A DNA stretch of 64,000 nt. Source: Thiohalobacter thiocyanaticus (GTDB taxonomy: Bacteria; Pseudomonadota; Gammaproteobacteria; Thiohalobacterales; Thiohalobacteraceae). Both the position numbers and the translations under genes were made by a program. The notes beneath the pieces are model-generated. The model did no database searches. It was given only the letters and a program-made list of their open reading frames with translations, and was not told the origin of the DNA. Positions 35,518-44,152 of the stretch are shown here, in pieces; positions within the stretch are counted from its first letter, which is position 1, and every line of letters starts with the position of its first letter. Location of the stretch: NCBI RefSeq assembly GCF_003932505.1, contig NZ_QZMU01000001.1, forward strand, positions 2,613,001 to 2,677,000, given 5' to 3'.

Positions 35518-35604
35518 TGGTGCCGAGGAGAGGACTTGAACCTCCACGGGGTTACCCCCACTAGCACCTGAAGCTAGCGCGTCTACCAATTCCGCCACCT
35601 CGGC
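35518..35604 (-). tRNA. tRNA-Leu (anticodon CAG)
   Basis: On the minus strand the gene reads GCCGAGGTGG... to ...CCTCGGCACCA, an 87-nt type II tRNA with a long variable arm. The acceptor stem is GCCGAGG/CCTCGGC, the anticodon loop TTCAGGT lies between CTAGC and GCTAG, the T-loop is GGTTCAAGTCC, and CCA is encoded. The anticodon is CAG, for CUG codons, which are very common in this genome. Confidence 0.96.
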
Positions 35605-35696
35605 CAAGCGGGCGAGCCCGCTCAGAAGCCGCGCACTTTACCCGCCGGGCGCAGCCTTGTCAATGCGCCTCGACGGACTTCGACACACGAGGATAT

Positions 35697-38048
35697 ATGA
35701 CTCAGAAACGCAGAAAAAAGACCGCCGGCAAGATCGACTGGCGGCGTCAGGACCCGCATTACGCCCGCGAAAAGGCCAAGTACGGTCACCCCGTTCCCAG
35801 CCGTGAATTCCTGCTGCAATGCATCAAGGATCTGGGCGTGCCGACCACCTGGCAGGAACTGGCCGACAAGCTCGACATGCAGGAGGAGGATGATCGCGAG
35901 GCCGTCCGGCGCCGGCTCAAGGCGATGGAGCGCGACGGCTCGCTGCTGCGCAACCGCCGCGGCGGCTATGTCCCGGTCGGCAAGCAGGACCTGGTGCGCG
36001 GGCGGGTCACGGCCCATCCCGATGGTTTCGGTTTCCTGATCCCCGACGAGGGCGGCAATGACCTGTTTCTCTCGGCGCGCGAGATGCGCCGGGTCTTTCA
36101 CGGCGACCGGCTGGTGGCCCGCGTGGTCGGTGAGGATCGCCGCGGTCGGCGCGAGGGCGCGGTGGTGGAGGTGCTGGAACGCAACACCCACCGGGTGGTG
36201 GGGCGTTTCTTCCGCGAAGCCGGTGCCACCTTCGTGGTCCCGGACAACAAGCGCATCGTCCACAATCTGGTCATTCCCGGTGAAGAGGTCGGTGAGGCGC
36301 AGCCGGGCCAGATCGTCGTCGCCGATATCCTGGAACAGCCCACCCTGCGCAATCCCCCGATCGGCCGTGTGGTCGAGGTGCTGGGCGATCATATGGCGCC
36401 GGGCATGGAGATCGATGTCTCGGCGCGCAGCTACGAGCTGCCCTGCGAATGGCCCGAGGTGGTGGACGAGGAGATCTCCGGCCTCGGCGAGAAGGTCACA
36501 CCGGCGGCCAAACGCGGCCGCGAGGACCTGCGCGAGCTGCCACTGGTGACCATCGACGGTGCCGACTCGCGTGATTTCGACGATGCCGTCTACTGCGAGC
36601 CCAAGCCCAAGGGCTGGCGGCTGCTGGTGGCCATCGCCGATGTCGCCCATTATGTGCAGCCGGGTACGGCGCTGGACCAGGAGGCCATCAACCGCGGCAA
36701 CTCGGTGTATTTTCCCGAACGCGTCATACCGATGCTGCCCGAGGTGCTGTCCAACGGCCTGTGTTCGATCAATCCCGGCGTGGACCGTCTGTGCATGGTC
36801 GCCGACATGTACATCAACCAGGAAGGCAAGATCCTGCGTTCGCGTTTCTTCGAGGGGCTGATGCGCTCGCATGCCCGCCTGACCTATGACGAGGTCGCCG
36901 CCATGCTGCTCGAGCGCGACCAGTCCACGCGCAAGCGTTACGAGCATGTGGTTCCGCACGTGGAGGAACTGCACCGGCTTTATCATGTGCTGCGCAAGGC
37001 CAGGCTCAAGCGCGGCGCCATCGACTTCGACACCACCGAGACCCGAATCGTGTTCGGGGCCGAGCGCAAGATCGACCGCATCATACCGGTGGAGCGTAAC
37101 GACGCCCACAAGCTGATCGAGGAGTGCATGATCTCGGCCAACGTGGCCGCCGCCCGGTTCCTGTCGCGTCACAAAATGCCCGCCCTGTACCGGGTACACG
37201 ATGGCCCCAAGAGTGAAAAGATCGAGGACCTGCACACCTTCCTGGGCGAACTCGGGCTGAAACTCAAGGGCGGCGACAAGCCGCAGGCCAAGGACTATGC
37301 CCGACTGCTGGAAAGCATCCAGGACCGGCCGGATGCGCACCTGATCCAGACGGTGCTGCTGCGTTCCATGTCGCAGGCGGTCTATACCCCCGACAATGCC
37401 GGCCACTTCGGTCTGGCGCTGGATCAATACGCGCACTTCACCTCGCCGATCCGGCGTTACCCCGATCTGCTGGTGCACCGAGCCATCCGTCATGTGCTGC
37501 GCAACAGCAAGCGCAAGAAGGCCCAGGCCTTCGCTTATTCGCACGCCGACATGCAGAAGCTCGGCGAGCAGTGCTCGATGACCGAACGGCGCGCCGACGA
37601 GGCTACCCGCGACGCCGAGGACTGGCTCAAGTGCGAGTACATGATGGACAAGGTGGGCGAGGTCTACGACGGCATCATAAGCAGTGTGACCTCGTTCGGG
37701 ATTTTCGTGGAGCTGCGCGATATCTTCGTCGAAGGCCTGGTGCACATCACCGCCCTGAAAAACGACTACTATCATTTCGAGGCCCACGGCCATCGCCTGA
37801 TCGGCGAGCGCACACACAAGATCTACCGCCTCGGGGATGCCATCCGGGTCAAGGTGGTGCGGGTGGATCTTGACGAGCGTAAGATAGACTTCGAACTGGC
37901 CGAGGCCCATGCCGACACGCCGGCCGAAAACAGCAGTGCCCCGGCTGCCGAGGAGAAGAAACGCAAACGCCGCCGGGGCGGCAGGAAACGCGGTGGCCGC
38001 GGCAGCGGCCACGCCTCGCAACGCAACAAGAAGAGGTCGACATCATGA
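35697..38048 (+). CDS. rnr: Ribonuclease R
   Basis: This 783-residue 3'-5' exoribonuclease has, in order, an N-terminal helix-turn-helix (about 25-95), two cold-shock domains (GRVTAHPDGFGFLIPD is the first), the RNB catalytic domain (about 270-600), an S1 domain (about 650-735) and a Lys/Arg-rich tail. The catalytic acidic cluster is DGADSRDFDDAV, and FTSPIRRYPDLLVHR is also intact. The stop codon overlaps the next start (ATGA). Confidence 0.97.
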   Translation: MTQKRRKKTAGKIDWRRQDPHYAREKAKYGHPVPSREFLLQCIKDLGVPTTWQELADKLDMQEEDDREAVRRRLKAMERDGSLLRNRRGGYVPVGKQDLVRGRVTAHPDGFGFLIPDEGGNDLFLSAREMRRVFHGDRLVARVVGEDRRGRREGAVVEVLERNTHRVVGRFFREAGATFVVPDNKRIVHNLVIPGEEVGEAQPGQIVVADILEQPTLRNPPIGRVVEVLGDHMAPGMEIDVSARSYELPCEWPEVVDEEISGLGEKVTPAAKRGREDLRELPLVTIDGADSRDFDDAVYCEPKPKGWRLLVAIADVAHYVQPGTALDQEAINRGNSVYFPERVIPMLPEVLSNGLCSINPGVDRLCMVADMYINQEGKILRSRFFEGLMRSHARLTYDEVAAMLLERDQSTRKRYEHVVPHVEELHRLYHVLRKARLKRGAIDFDTTETRIVFGAERKIDRIIPVERNDAHKLIEECMISANVAAARFLSRHKMPALYRVHDGPKSEKIEDLHTFLGELGLKLKGGDKPQAKDYARLLESIQDRPDAHLIQTVLLRSMSQAVYTPDNAGHFGLALDQYAHFTSPIRRYPDLLVHRAIRHVLRNSKRKKAQAFAYSHADMQKLGEQCSMTERRADEATRDAEDWLKCEYMMDKVGEVYDGIISSVTSFGIFVELRDIFVEGLVHITALKNDYYHFEAHGHRLIGERTHKIYRLGDAIRVKVVRVDLDERKIDFELAEAHADTPAENSSAPAAEEKKRKRRRGGRKRGGRGSGHASQRNKKRSTS

Positions 38049-38737
38049 TGCAGAAAGTGCTTCCCCTGGCCGTGGCCATCGCCCTGGCGGGCTGTGCTGC
38101 GGATGATCCCAACCGCAGAGCCAAGACCGGTGCGGCCATCGGTGCCATTGCCGGCGCCGTTCTCGGGCATCAGATCAATGATGAAAAGGGCGCAGTCATC
38201 GGCGGTGTGGCCGGCGCGGTCGCCGGCGGCGTGGTCGGCAACTACATGGACAAGCAGCAGCAGGAATTCGAGAGCGCCCTGGCCGAGGAGCAGCGCCAGC
38301 ACGAGATCGAAATCCAGCGCATGGAGGACGAAAGCCTCAAGATCGACATCGCCAGCGAGGTCTCCTTCGACTTCGACAGCGCCGAGCTCAAGCCCAGTTT
38401 CCGGCCCACCCTGGATAAGGTTGCCGATATCCTGCAGCGCTACGAGCGCACCGTGGTGCACGTGGTCGGCCACACCGACAGCGTCGGCGCCGAGGAATAC
38501 AACCAGCGTCTGTCCGAGCGCCGTGCCCGCAGCGTGACCGAATATTTCGCCTCCCGCGGTGTCTTGCGTGAACGCCTGCGCGCCGAGGGCCGCGGCGAGC
38601 GTGAGCCGCGCGCCACCAACGATACCGCCGCCGGACGTCAGCTCAATCGCCGGGTCGAGCTCTACGTCAAGCCGATCGTCGAGGGCCGGGAACAGGAGGC
38701 CTACGAGGCCCCGGCCGGACCGTCCAGCTGGCAGTAA
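38045..38737 (+). CDS. OmpA-family lipoprotein with glycine zipper
   Basis: This 230-residue protein has a lipobox (IALAGCAAD). A glycine-zipper segment (about 25-75, GAAIGAIAGAVLG and GGVAGAVAGGVVG) precedes a coiled stretch and a C-terminal OmpA-like peptidoglycan-binding domain (about 110-225: FDFDSAELKPSF, VVGHTDSVGAEEYNQRLSERRA). Similar to YiaD-type proteins that tie the outer membrane to the wall. It begins within the rnr stop (ATGA), so translation is coupled; ATG 38048 is an alternative start. Confidence 0.9.
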   Translation: MMQKVLPLAVAIALAGCAADDPNRRAKTGAAIGAIAGAVLGHQINDEKGAVIGGVAGAVAGGVVGNYMDKQQQEFESALAEEQRQHEIEIQRMEDESLKIDIASEVSFDFDSAELKPSFRPTLDKVADILQRYERTVVHVVGHTDSVGAEEYNQRLSERRARSVTEYFASRGVLRERLRAEGRGEREPRATNDTAAGRQLNRRVELYVKPIVEGREQEAYEAPAGPSSWQ

Positions 38738-38786
38738 GGAATCAGGAGCGAGGAGTGAGGGTGAGGAAGACTTCCTTCTCCTGTGC

Positions 38787-38855
38787 GTCATCCCCGCGCA
38801 GGCGGGGATCCATAACCCGCTGCGGTCACTGGATCCCGGCCTGCGCCGGGATGAC
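38787..38855. repeat. Palindromic repeat, family B copy 4
   Basis: GTCATCCCCGCGCAGGCGGG...ATCCCGGCCTGCGCCGGGATGAC, in the repeat-filled gap between the OmpA-like gene and rlmB. Confidence 0.85.
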
Positions 38856-38903
38856 GGAGGATGTTCGGGAATGGCGGTAGAATAGGGAAGATATGATCAG
38901 CGA

Positions 38904-38983
38904 GTAGGCCGGGATAAGCGCAGCGTTCCCGGCACACCTGGTCGCTGCCGGAAATGGGCCTGGCGGCCCTTATTCCGGCCTAC
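38904..38983. repeat. Palindromic repeat, family C copy 2
   Basis: GTAGGCCGGGATAAGCGCAG...TTATTCCGGCCTAC, nearly identical at both arms to the copy at 19651-19738. Confidence 0.85.
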
Positions 38984-38991
38984 GCTGTTGT

Positions 38992-39044
38992 CACTCCTCA
39001 CTCCTCACTCCTCACTCTTCACTCTTCACTCTTCACTCTTCACT
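38992..39044 (+). repeat. Heptanucleotide tandem repeat directly upstream of rlmB
   Basis: Three CACTCCT units are followed by four CACTCTT units and a partial CACT, 53 bp without interruption. It ends 8 bp before the rlmB ATG and occupies the place of the ribosome binding site. Related CTCCTCACTC strings occur at 58690-58705, and inverted ones (GAGGAGTGAGG) just right of 38745. Confidence 0.9.
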
Positions 39045-39052
39045 AACATCTC

Positions 39053-39808
39053 ATGGCCAAATCCGAACACATCCACGGCATCCACGCCGTCGAGTCCTGG
39101 CTGACACGCTCGCCTGAGCGGGTGCGCCAGCTGTGGCTGCAGGAGGGGCGCGAGGACGCCCGTCTGCAGGCCCTGGCGGCCGGTGCCGAACAGGCCGGGG
39201 TCAAGCCGCAGCGGGTGCCGCGCGCGACCCTGGACCGGCTCGTCCCGGAGTCGCGCCACCAGGGTGTGGTGGCCGAGGTGCTGCCGCTCCCGCCGGGCGA
39301 CGAGGCCGGACTGCAGGATCTGACCGAAGGCCTGGGACCGCAGGCCCTGCTGCTGGTGCTGGACGGGGTGCAGGACCCGCACAACCTCGGGGCCTGCCTG
39401 CGCAGCGCGGATGCCGCCGGCGCCGATGCCGTGATCCTGCCCCGGGACAAGTCCGCCGGTCTGACCCCGGTGGCGCGCAAGGTGGCCTCGGGGGCGGCGG
39501 AGGCGCTGCCGGTATTCGCCGTGACCAACCTGGCCCGTGTGCTGAAGCGGCTCAAGGCAGCCGGTTTCTGGCTTTACGGCGCCGCGGGAGAGGCGGAACA
39601 GAGCCTGTACGAACAGAGGCTTGAGGGCCGCATCGCCTGGGTGCTGGGCGCCGAGGGCAAGGGGCTGCGGCGTCTGACCCGGGAGCACTGTGACGTGCTG
39701 GTGCGGATCCCGATGGGGGGGACGGTCGAGAGCCTGAATGTCTCGGTGGCCACCGGGGTGGTGCTGTTCGAGACCCGGCGGCAGCGGCTGGCCACAAGGG
39801 CCTGTTAA
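39053..39808 (+). CDS. rlmB: 23S rRNA (guanosine2251-2'-O)-methyltransferase
   Basis: This 251-residue SPOUT-fold methyltransferase has an N-terminal substrate-binding domain (GIHAVESWL...) and catalytic motifs DPHNLGACLRSADAAGA, LGAEGKGLRR and IPMGGTVESLNVSVA. No purine-rich ribosome binding site precedes the ATG; the upstream DNA is the heptamer repeat. The last two residues and the TAA stop come from the terminal inverted repeat of the 266-bp element that follows. Confidence 0.95.
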   Translation: MAKSEHIHGIHAVESWLTRSPERVRQLWLQEGREDARLQALAAGAEQAGVKPQRVPRATLDRLVPESRHQGVVAEVLPLPPGDEAGLQDLTEGLGPQALLLVLDGVQDPHNLGACLRSADAAGADAVILPRDKSAGLTPVARKVASGAAEALPVFAVTNLARVLKRLKAAGFWLYGAAGEAEQSLYEQRLEGRIAWVLGAEGKGLRRLTREHCDVLVRIPMGGTVESLNVSVATGVVLFETRRQRLATRAC

Positions 39809-40063
39809 CACTCATCCAATCGCCTCTGCTGGGGCTGATTTTCCGTCCAGCAAGGCAGAATGAGCGAGGTGTAGTCATTCTACATGAGCGAATGATAACG
39901 TAGCTGGGCGGAAAATCAGCCCCAGCCCAGCGGGTTGCGCCTGAAAAAGCGCCACTCATCGTTGCTCGTCGCTTATTTGGAATCACCAAACTGCGCTCCT
40001 CGCGCCTCGATTGGCACTTTTTTCAGGCACAACAGAGGCGATTGGATGAGTGTTAACAGGCCC
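39798..40063. mobile_element. MITE-like palindromic element with 31-bp perfect terminal repeats
   Basis: The left end (39798-39828, begins GGGCCTGTTAACACTC) is the exact reverse complement of the right end (40033-40063, ends GAGTGTTAACAGGCCC). Inside, GCTGGGGCTGATTTTCCG and CGGAAAATCAGCCCCAGC form a second inverted pair, and a CTGAAAAA/TTTTTTCAG pair lies in the right half. No ORF of its own and no obvious target duplication are seen. It overlaps the rlmB stop and ends 8 bp before the rpsF promoter. Confidence 0.85.
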
Positions 40064-40070
40064 TGAAGGA

Positions 40071-40099
40071 TTGATCAGACGGGCGCCTGCGCGTAGAAT
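40071..40099 (+). promoter_or_regulatory. Promoter of the rpsF-priB-rpsR operon
   Basis: TTGATC (40071-40076), a 17-bp spacer and TAGAAT (40094-40099) form a good sigma-70 promoter. A leader of about 83 nt runs to the rpsF start. The same GCGTAGAATGC -10 context recurs before rpsP. Confidence 0.65.
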
Positions 40100-40188
40100 G
40101 CATCGCCTTTCGGACCGCTGTGACGGCCCGGAACTCCCTTGCCGCACCGGATGGTCCGGGCGGCTGCTCAATCCGCAAGGGGTATACA

Positions 40189-40581
40189 ATGCGACATTAT
40201 GAAATCGTGTTTCTGGTCCATCCGGACCAGAGCGAGCAGGTCAATGCCATGGTCGAGCGCTACCGCGCCACGATCGAGAACGGCGGCGGCAGTATCCATC
40301 GGCTCGAGGACTGGGGCCGCCGGCAGCTGGCCTATCCCATCCAGAAGCTCCACAAGGCCCACTACGTGCTCATGAACATCGAGTGCGGCCAGGACGTGCT
40401 GGACGAACTCAACAGCGCCTTCCGCTTCAACGACGCCGTGTTGCGCAGTCTGGTGATCGCCAGGGATGAGGCCGTGACCGAGGCCTCGCCGCTGGCGCGC
40501 AAGGATGACAAGGACAGCGACGAGGGCGAGGCCAAAAGCGGCGGCTCCTCGGAGCAGCAGGGCAGCGAAGACGCGGCCTGA
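40189..40581 (+). CDS. rpsF: 30S ribosomal protein S6
   Basis: This 130-residue protein starts [18 protein letters not shown], with [20 protein letters not shown] as the RNA-binding core. The acidic tail after residue 100 ([12 protein letters not shown]) is longer than minimal S6 but common. ATG 40189 with AAGGGG upstream sets the start; the frame to 40120 is leader sequence. Confidence 0.97.
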   Translation: MRHYEIVFLVHPDQSEQVNAMVERYRATIENGGGSIHRLEDWGRRQLAYPIQKLHKAHYVLMNIECGQDVLDELNSAFRFNDAVLRSLVIARDEAVTEASPLARKDDKDSDEGEAKSGGSSEQQGSEDAA

Positions 40582-40605
40582 TCGGGCGGGCGCGGGAACA
40601 CGCGC

Positions 40606-40932
40606 ATGGCCCGCAATCAGGTACTGATCGAGGGCCGGGTCAGCCGTGCCGCGCAGCTGCGCCAGTCGCCTGCCGGTATCCCCATCGCGCGTTTCGTGCT
40701 CGACCACTACTCGGAACAGACCCAGGCCGGCATGCGCCGGCAGAGCCGGCTCCGGATCGCCGTGATTGCCGCCGGCACCGGACTGGCCGAACAGGCCGGT
40801 CGTCTGGAACGGGATGACGGAGTACGGGTCAGCGGCTTTCTCAGCCGCGCCGATTCGCGCAGCGGTGACCAGCGCCTGGTCATACATGCGGAACATATCG
40901 AATATACGGGCCTGGAAGGGTCCGGAGACTGA
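40606..40932 (+). CDS. priB: Primosomal replication protein N
   Basis: This 108-residue single-stranded-DNA-binding OB-fold protein of the replication-restart primosome begins [23 protein letters not shown] and includes [11 protein letters not shown]. Location between rpsF and rpsR is diagnostic for priB. Confidence 0.93.
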   Translation: MARNQVLIEGRVSRAAQLRQSPAGIPIARFVLDHYSEQTQAGMRRQSRLRIAVIAAGTGLAEQAGRLERDDGVRVSGFLSRADSRSGDQRLVIHAEHIEYTGLEGSGD

Positions 40933-40946
40933 AGAGGAAGACATCA

Positions 40947-41171
40947 ATGGCACGTTTTTTTCGTCGCAGGAAATTCTGCCGGTTCACGGCCGAGGGCGTG
41001 AAGGAGATCGACTACAAGGATCTCGGCACGCTGAAGAACTACATCACTGAGACCGGCAAGATCGTTCCCAGCCGGATCACGGGCACCAGTGCCCGGTATC
41101 AGCGTCAGCTGGCCACCGCCATCAAGCGCGCGCGCTACCTGGCCCTGTTGCCCTACAGCGACTCGCACTGA
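40947..41171 (+). CDS. rpsR: 30S ribosomal protein S18
   Basis: This 74-residue protein contains [23 protein letters not shown] and the basic C-terminal core [13 protein letters not shown]. The single Cys is at position 11. Preceded by GAAGAGGAAG, 14 bp after priB. Confidence 0.98.
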   Translation: MARFFRRRKFCRFTAEGVKEIDYKDLGTLKNYITETGKIVPSRITGTSARYQRQLATAIKRARYLALLPYSDSH

Positions 41172-41221
41172 GTCCTGCACGGCGTCGGCCGCCCGGTCGG
41201 ACCGCAGCGCCGGTGGATTGA

Positions 41222-42133
41222 ATGCTGGCACTGGCCAACTATGTCATGCGCGGCCGCCTGGCCGCGATCGCGGTGCTGGTGGCGAGTTCGTTTGCCGCCC
41301 TGCTGCTGCCGCCGCTGACCTCGCCGCTGGCCTATGTGGGCGGCGGGGCGCTGGGTCTGGTGACCCTGCGTCGCGGAGCGGGGGAGGGTGGTATCGTGCT
41401 GGCCGGCGGGCTGGCCGGCATGAGCCTGCTGGGTCTGACGCTGAACGATGCCCCGGCAGTGCTGGCCCTGACCGGACTGATCCAGTGGCTGCCGCTGTGG
41501 CTGGTGGCCATGGTGCTGCGGCTGACGGTGTCCTGGCGGCGCGCGGTCCAGGCGATCCTGGGCCTGGGTGCCGCCCTCGTGCTGCTGCAGTACCTGCTGC
41601 TGGGCGATCCCGGGCAGTGGTGGGAGGCGCAGCTGCGGCCGGTCGTGGAGCGGATGCAGGCTTCCGGCGGCCAGGATCTGGAGGCCATGCTGGGCCGGAT
41701 CGCGGGCTGGATGCCGGCGTTGATCGCCACCGCGCTGAGCATCGGCGTCACCCTCAGCCTCGTGCTGGCCCGGGCCTGGCAGTCGCAGCTGTACAATCCC
41801 GGCGGCTTCGGCAAGGAGTTCCGGGAGCTCCGGCTGGGAAACTCGACCGCTCTGCTGACCGTGGCCATGGTACTGATCGCCGCCGCCACCGAGGGCGTAC
41901 TGGGCGAACTGGCCGGTCAGCTGGTCTGGATACTGGCCGCGGGCTGCCTGTTGCAGGGCATCGCCGTGGCCCACGGCATCGTCAACCGTCTGGGCAAGGC
42001 CCGCGGCTGGCTGATCGCCATGTATGTGCTGCTGGTGTTCGTCCAGCCCTACAGTGGCCTGGTCCTGGCGCTGACCGGACTGGCGGACAACTGGCTCGAT
42101 TTTCGTCAACGCGTCGCCACGCCCCCGGCATGA
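41222..42133 (+). CDS. DUF2232-type integral membrane protein
   Basis: This 303-residue protein has about eight hydrophobic segments. The conserved blocks around RAWQSQLYNPGGFGKEFR and HGIVNRLGKARGWL match the membrane protein found between rpsR and rplI in many gammaproteobacteria. Function is unknown. It sits in the ribosomal operon with short gaps, so it is presumably co-transcribed. Confidence 0.85.
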   Translation: MLALANYVMRGRLAAIAVLVASSFAALLLPPLTSPLAYVGGGALGLVTLRRGAGEGGIVLAGGLAGMSLLGLTLNDAPAVLALTGLIQWLPLWLVAMVLRLTVSWRRAVQAILGLGAALVLLQYLLLGDPGQWWEAQLRPVVERMQASGGQDLEAMLGRIAGWMPALIATALSIGVTLSLVLARAWQSQLYNPGGFGKEFRELRLGNSTALLTVAMVLIAAATEGVLGELAGQLVWILAAGCLLQGIAVAHGIVNRLGKARGWLIAMYVLLVFVQPYSGLVLALTGLADNWLDFRQRVATPPA

Positions 42134-42169
42134 GGGCGGCGGCAATGATTAGAGTGTGAGGTGCGTGTC

Positions 42170-42616
42170 ATGGAAGTGATTCTTCTGGAAAAGGTGGCCA
42201 ATCTGGGCGCCCTGGGCGACCAGGTCCGGGTCAAGCCCGGCTATGGCCGCAATTACCTGATCCCGCAGGGCAAGGCCACTCCGGCCACCCCGGAGAACAT
42301 CGAGAAGTTCGAGCAGCGTCGGGCCGAGCTGGAACGCCAGGCCGCCGAGGCACTGGCCGCGGCCCAGACCCGGGCCGGGAAGCTGGAAGGCTTCGAGCTG
42401 ACCCTGACCGCCAAGGCCGGTGATGAAGGCAAGATGTTCGGCTCGGTCGGCACCGCCGATATCGCCGAGGGCCTGAACGCGGCCGGTCACGAGATCGAGC
42501 GCCAGGAAGTGCTGCTGCCCGAGGGGGCCTTCCGCCAGCTCGGCGAGTACGAGGTTCAGCTGCGCCTGCATGCCGACGTGGAAGCCACCATCAAGCTGGT
42601 GATCGTCGCCGAGTAA
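42170..42616 (+). CDS. rplI: 50S ribosomal protein L9
   Basis: This 148-residue protein has the N-terminal domain [19 protein letters not shown] and [17 protein letters not shown] long helix and a C-terminal domain ([15 protein letters not shown]) follow. ATG 42170 with GAGG upstream gives the canonical start; a GTG at 42161 would add three residues. Confidence 0.97.
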   Translation: MEVILLEKVANLGALGDQVRVKPGYGRNYLIPQGKATPATPENIEKFEQRRAELERQAAEALAAAQTRAGKLEGFELTLTAKAGDEGKMFGSVGTADIAEGLNAAGHEIERQEVLLPEGAFRQLGEYEVQLRLHADVEATIKLVIVAE

Positions 42617-42661
42617 GGCCAACCCCCTGATATCCATCAGGGCTGTTGCACTTCATGCCAA

Positions 42662-42695
42662 CCCCCGGCCGCGGCGGCTTGTCCGTGGCCGGGGG
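42662..42695 (+). terminator. Terminator-like hairpin after rplI
   Basis: CCCCCGGCCGCGG (42662-42674) pairs with CCGTGGCCGGGGG (42683-42695) with one mispair. The tail that follows (GCTTTGT) is only weakly T-rich. A smaller palindrome, CCCTGAT/ATCAGGG, lies at 42627-42644. Likely end of the rpsF-rplI operon. Confidence 0.5.
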
Positions 42696-42751
42696 GCTTT
42701 GTATGCTGGCAGGCAGTCCCGGACACGCTGCCGCAGGATATAATCACACTC

Positions 42752-44152
42752 ATGCCCGATACCCTTTCCACGGCCGATACCGCCCTGTCCCCTGAGACCG
42801 AGGCGCTGAAGGTTCCGCCGCATTCCATCCCCGCCGAGCAGTCGGTCCTCGGTGGCCTGATGCTCGACAACGAGGCCTGGGACCGGGTCGTTGACCGGGT
42901 CTCCGAGGATGATTTCTACCGCCGTGATCACCGCCTGATCTTCCGCGCCATCACCGGCCTGGCCGAGCACAGCAAGCCGCTGGATGTGGTCACGCTCGGC
43001 CAGTGGCTGGAGAACGCCAGCCAGCTCGACGATGCCGGCGGCATGGGCTATCTGGGGGAGCTGGCCCGCAATACCCCGAACGCGGCCAATATCACCGCCT
43101 ATGCCGACATCGTGCGCGAGCACTCCATACTGCGCCAGCTGGTGCAGGTCGGCACCGATGTGGCCAACAGCGCCTACTTCCCGGAAGGGCGCAATGCCCA
43201 GGAACTGCTCGATCACGCCGAGCAGAAGGTGTTCACCATCGCCGAGCAGGGCAAGCGCGGCCGCAGCGGCTTCACCGCCATCAAGGATCTGCTCACCAAG
43301 ACGGTCGACCGCATCGACTATCTGTTCCAGCTCGACAATCCCATCACCGGCGTGCCGACCGGCTTCAATGACTTCGACGAGATGACCGCCGGGCTGCAGC
43401 CCTCGGACCTGATCATCGTCGCCGGCCGCCCCTCCATGGGCAAGACCACCTTCGCCATGAACATCGTCGAGCACGCCGCCATCAAGAACAAGACGCCGGT
43501 GGCCGTGTTCAGTATGGAGATGCCGGGCGAGCAGCTGGCCATGCGCATGATGTCCTCGCTGGGGCGCATCGACCAGCACAAGGTACGCACCGGCAAGCTC
43601 GAGGACGAGGACTGGCCGCGGTTGACCTCCGCGGTGAGCATCCTGGCCGATGCACCCCTGTTCATCGACGACACCCCGGCGCTCAGCCCCAACGACCTGC
43701 GGGCCCGGGCCCGGCGGCTGAAGCGTGAACACGACCTGGGCCTGATCGTGATCGACTACCTGCAGCTGATGCAGTCCTCCAGCCGGTCCGACAACCGGGC
43801 CAGCGAGATCTCCGAGATCTCGCGCTCGCTCAAGGCCCTGGCCAAGGAGCTGCACGTGCCCGTGGTGACCCTGTCGCAGCTCAACCGCAGTCTGGAGCAG
43901 CGCCCCAACAAGCGCCCGGTGATGTCGGACCTGCGCGAGTCCGGCGCCATCGAGCAGGACGCGGACATGATCGTGTTCATCTACCGCGACGAGGTCTACA
44001 ACGAGGACAGTCCGGACAAGGGCACCGCCGAGATCATCGTCGGCAAGCAGCGTAACGGTCCCATCGGCACCCGCCGTCTGACCTTCCTCGGCCAGTACAC
44101 CCGCTTCGAGAACTTCACCATGGACGATTACGGCGCCGGGGATTTTGCATGA
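42752..44152 (+). CDS. dnaB: Replicative DNA helicase DnaB
   Basis: This 466-residue hexameric helicase has an N-terminal domain (about 20-125: PPHSIPAEQSVLGGLMLDN) and a RecA-like C-terminal domain with Walker A AGRPSMGKTTFAMN. GLIVIDYLQLMQ, LSQLNRSLEQRPNKRP and DLRESGAIEQDADM complete the core. There is no intein at the Walker A or other usual sites. A TATAAT at 42739-42744 lies only 8 bp before the ATG, so a transcript from it would be nearly leaderless. Confidence 0.97.
   Translation: MPDTLSTADTALSPETEALKVPPHSIPAEQSVLGGLMLDNEAWDRVVDRVSEDDFYRRDHRLIFRAITGLAEHSKPLDVVTLGQWLENASQLDDAGGMGYLGELARNTPNAANITAYADIVREHSILRQLVQVGTDVANSAYFPEGRNAQELLDHAEQKVFTIAEQGKRGRSGFTAIKDLLTKTVDRIDYLFQLDNPITGVPTGFNDFDEMTAGLQPSDLIIVAGRPSMGKTTFAMNIVEHAAIKNKTPVAVFSMEMPGEQLAMRMMSSLGRIDQHKVRTGKLEDEDWPRLTSAVSILADAPLFIDDTPALSPNDLRARARRLKREHDLGLIVIDYLQLMQSSSRSDNRASEISEISRSLKALAKELHVPVVTLSQLNRSLEQRPNKRPVMSDLRESGAIEQDADMIVFIYRDEVYNEDSPDKGTAEIIVGKQRNGPIGTRRLTFLGQYTRFENFTMDDYGAGDFA

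Noticed and set aside
35622-38021. 799-codon minus-strand open frame opposite rnr
   Set aside because: It mirrors the RNase R gene exactly. Its amino-acid make-up (many His, Gln, Asp, Ala) is that of an antisense frame in GC-rich coding DNA, and it has no domain motifs.
38992-39044. CRISPR-like array
   Set aside because: Units are 7 bp, contiguous and without spacers; it is a simple tandem repeat. No cas gene is present in the window.
43430-44152. Intein in DnaB
   Set aside because: The Walker A and later motifs run without interruption and the protein has normal length.
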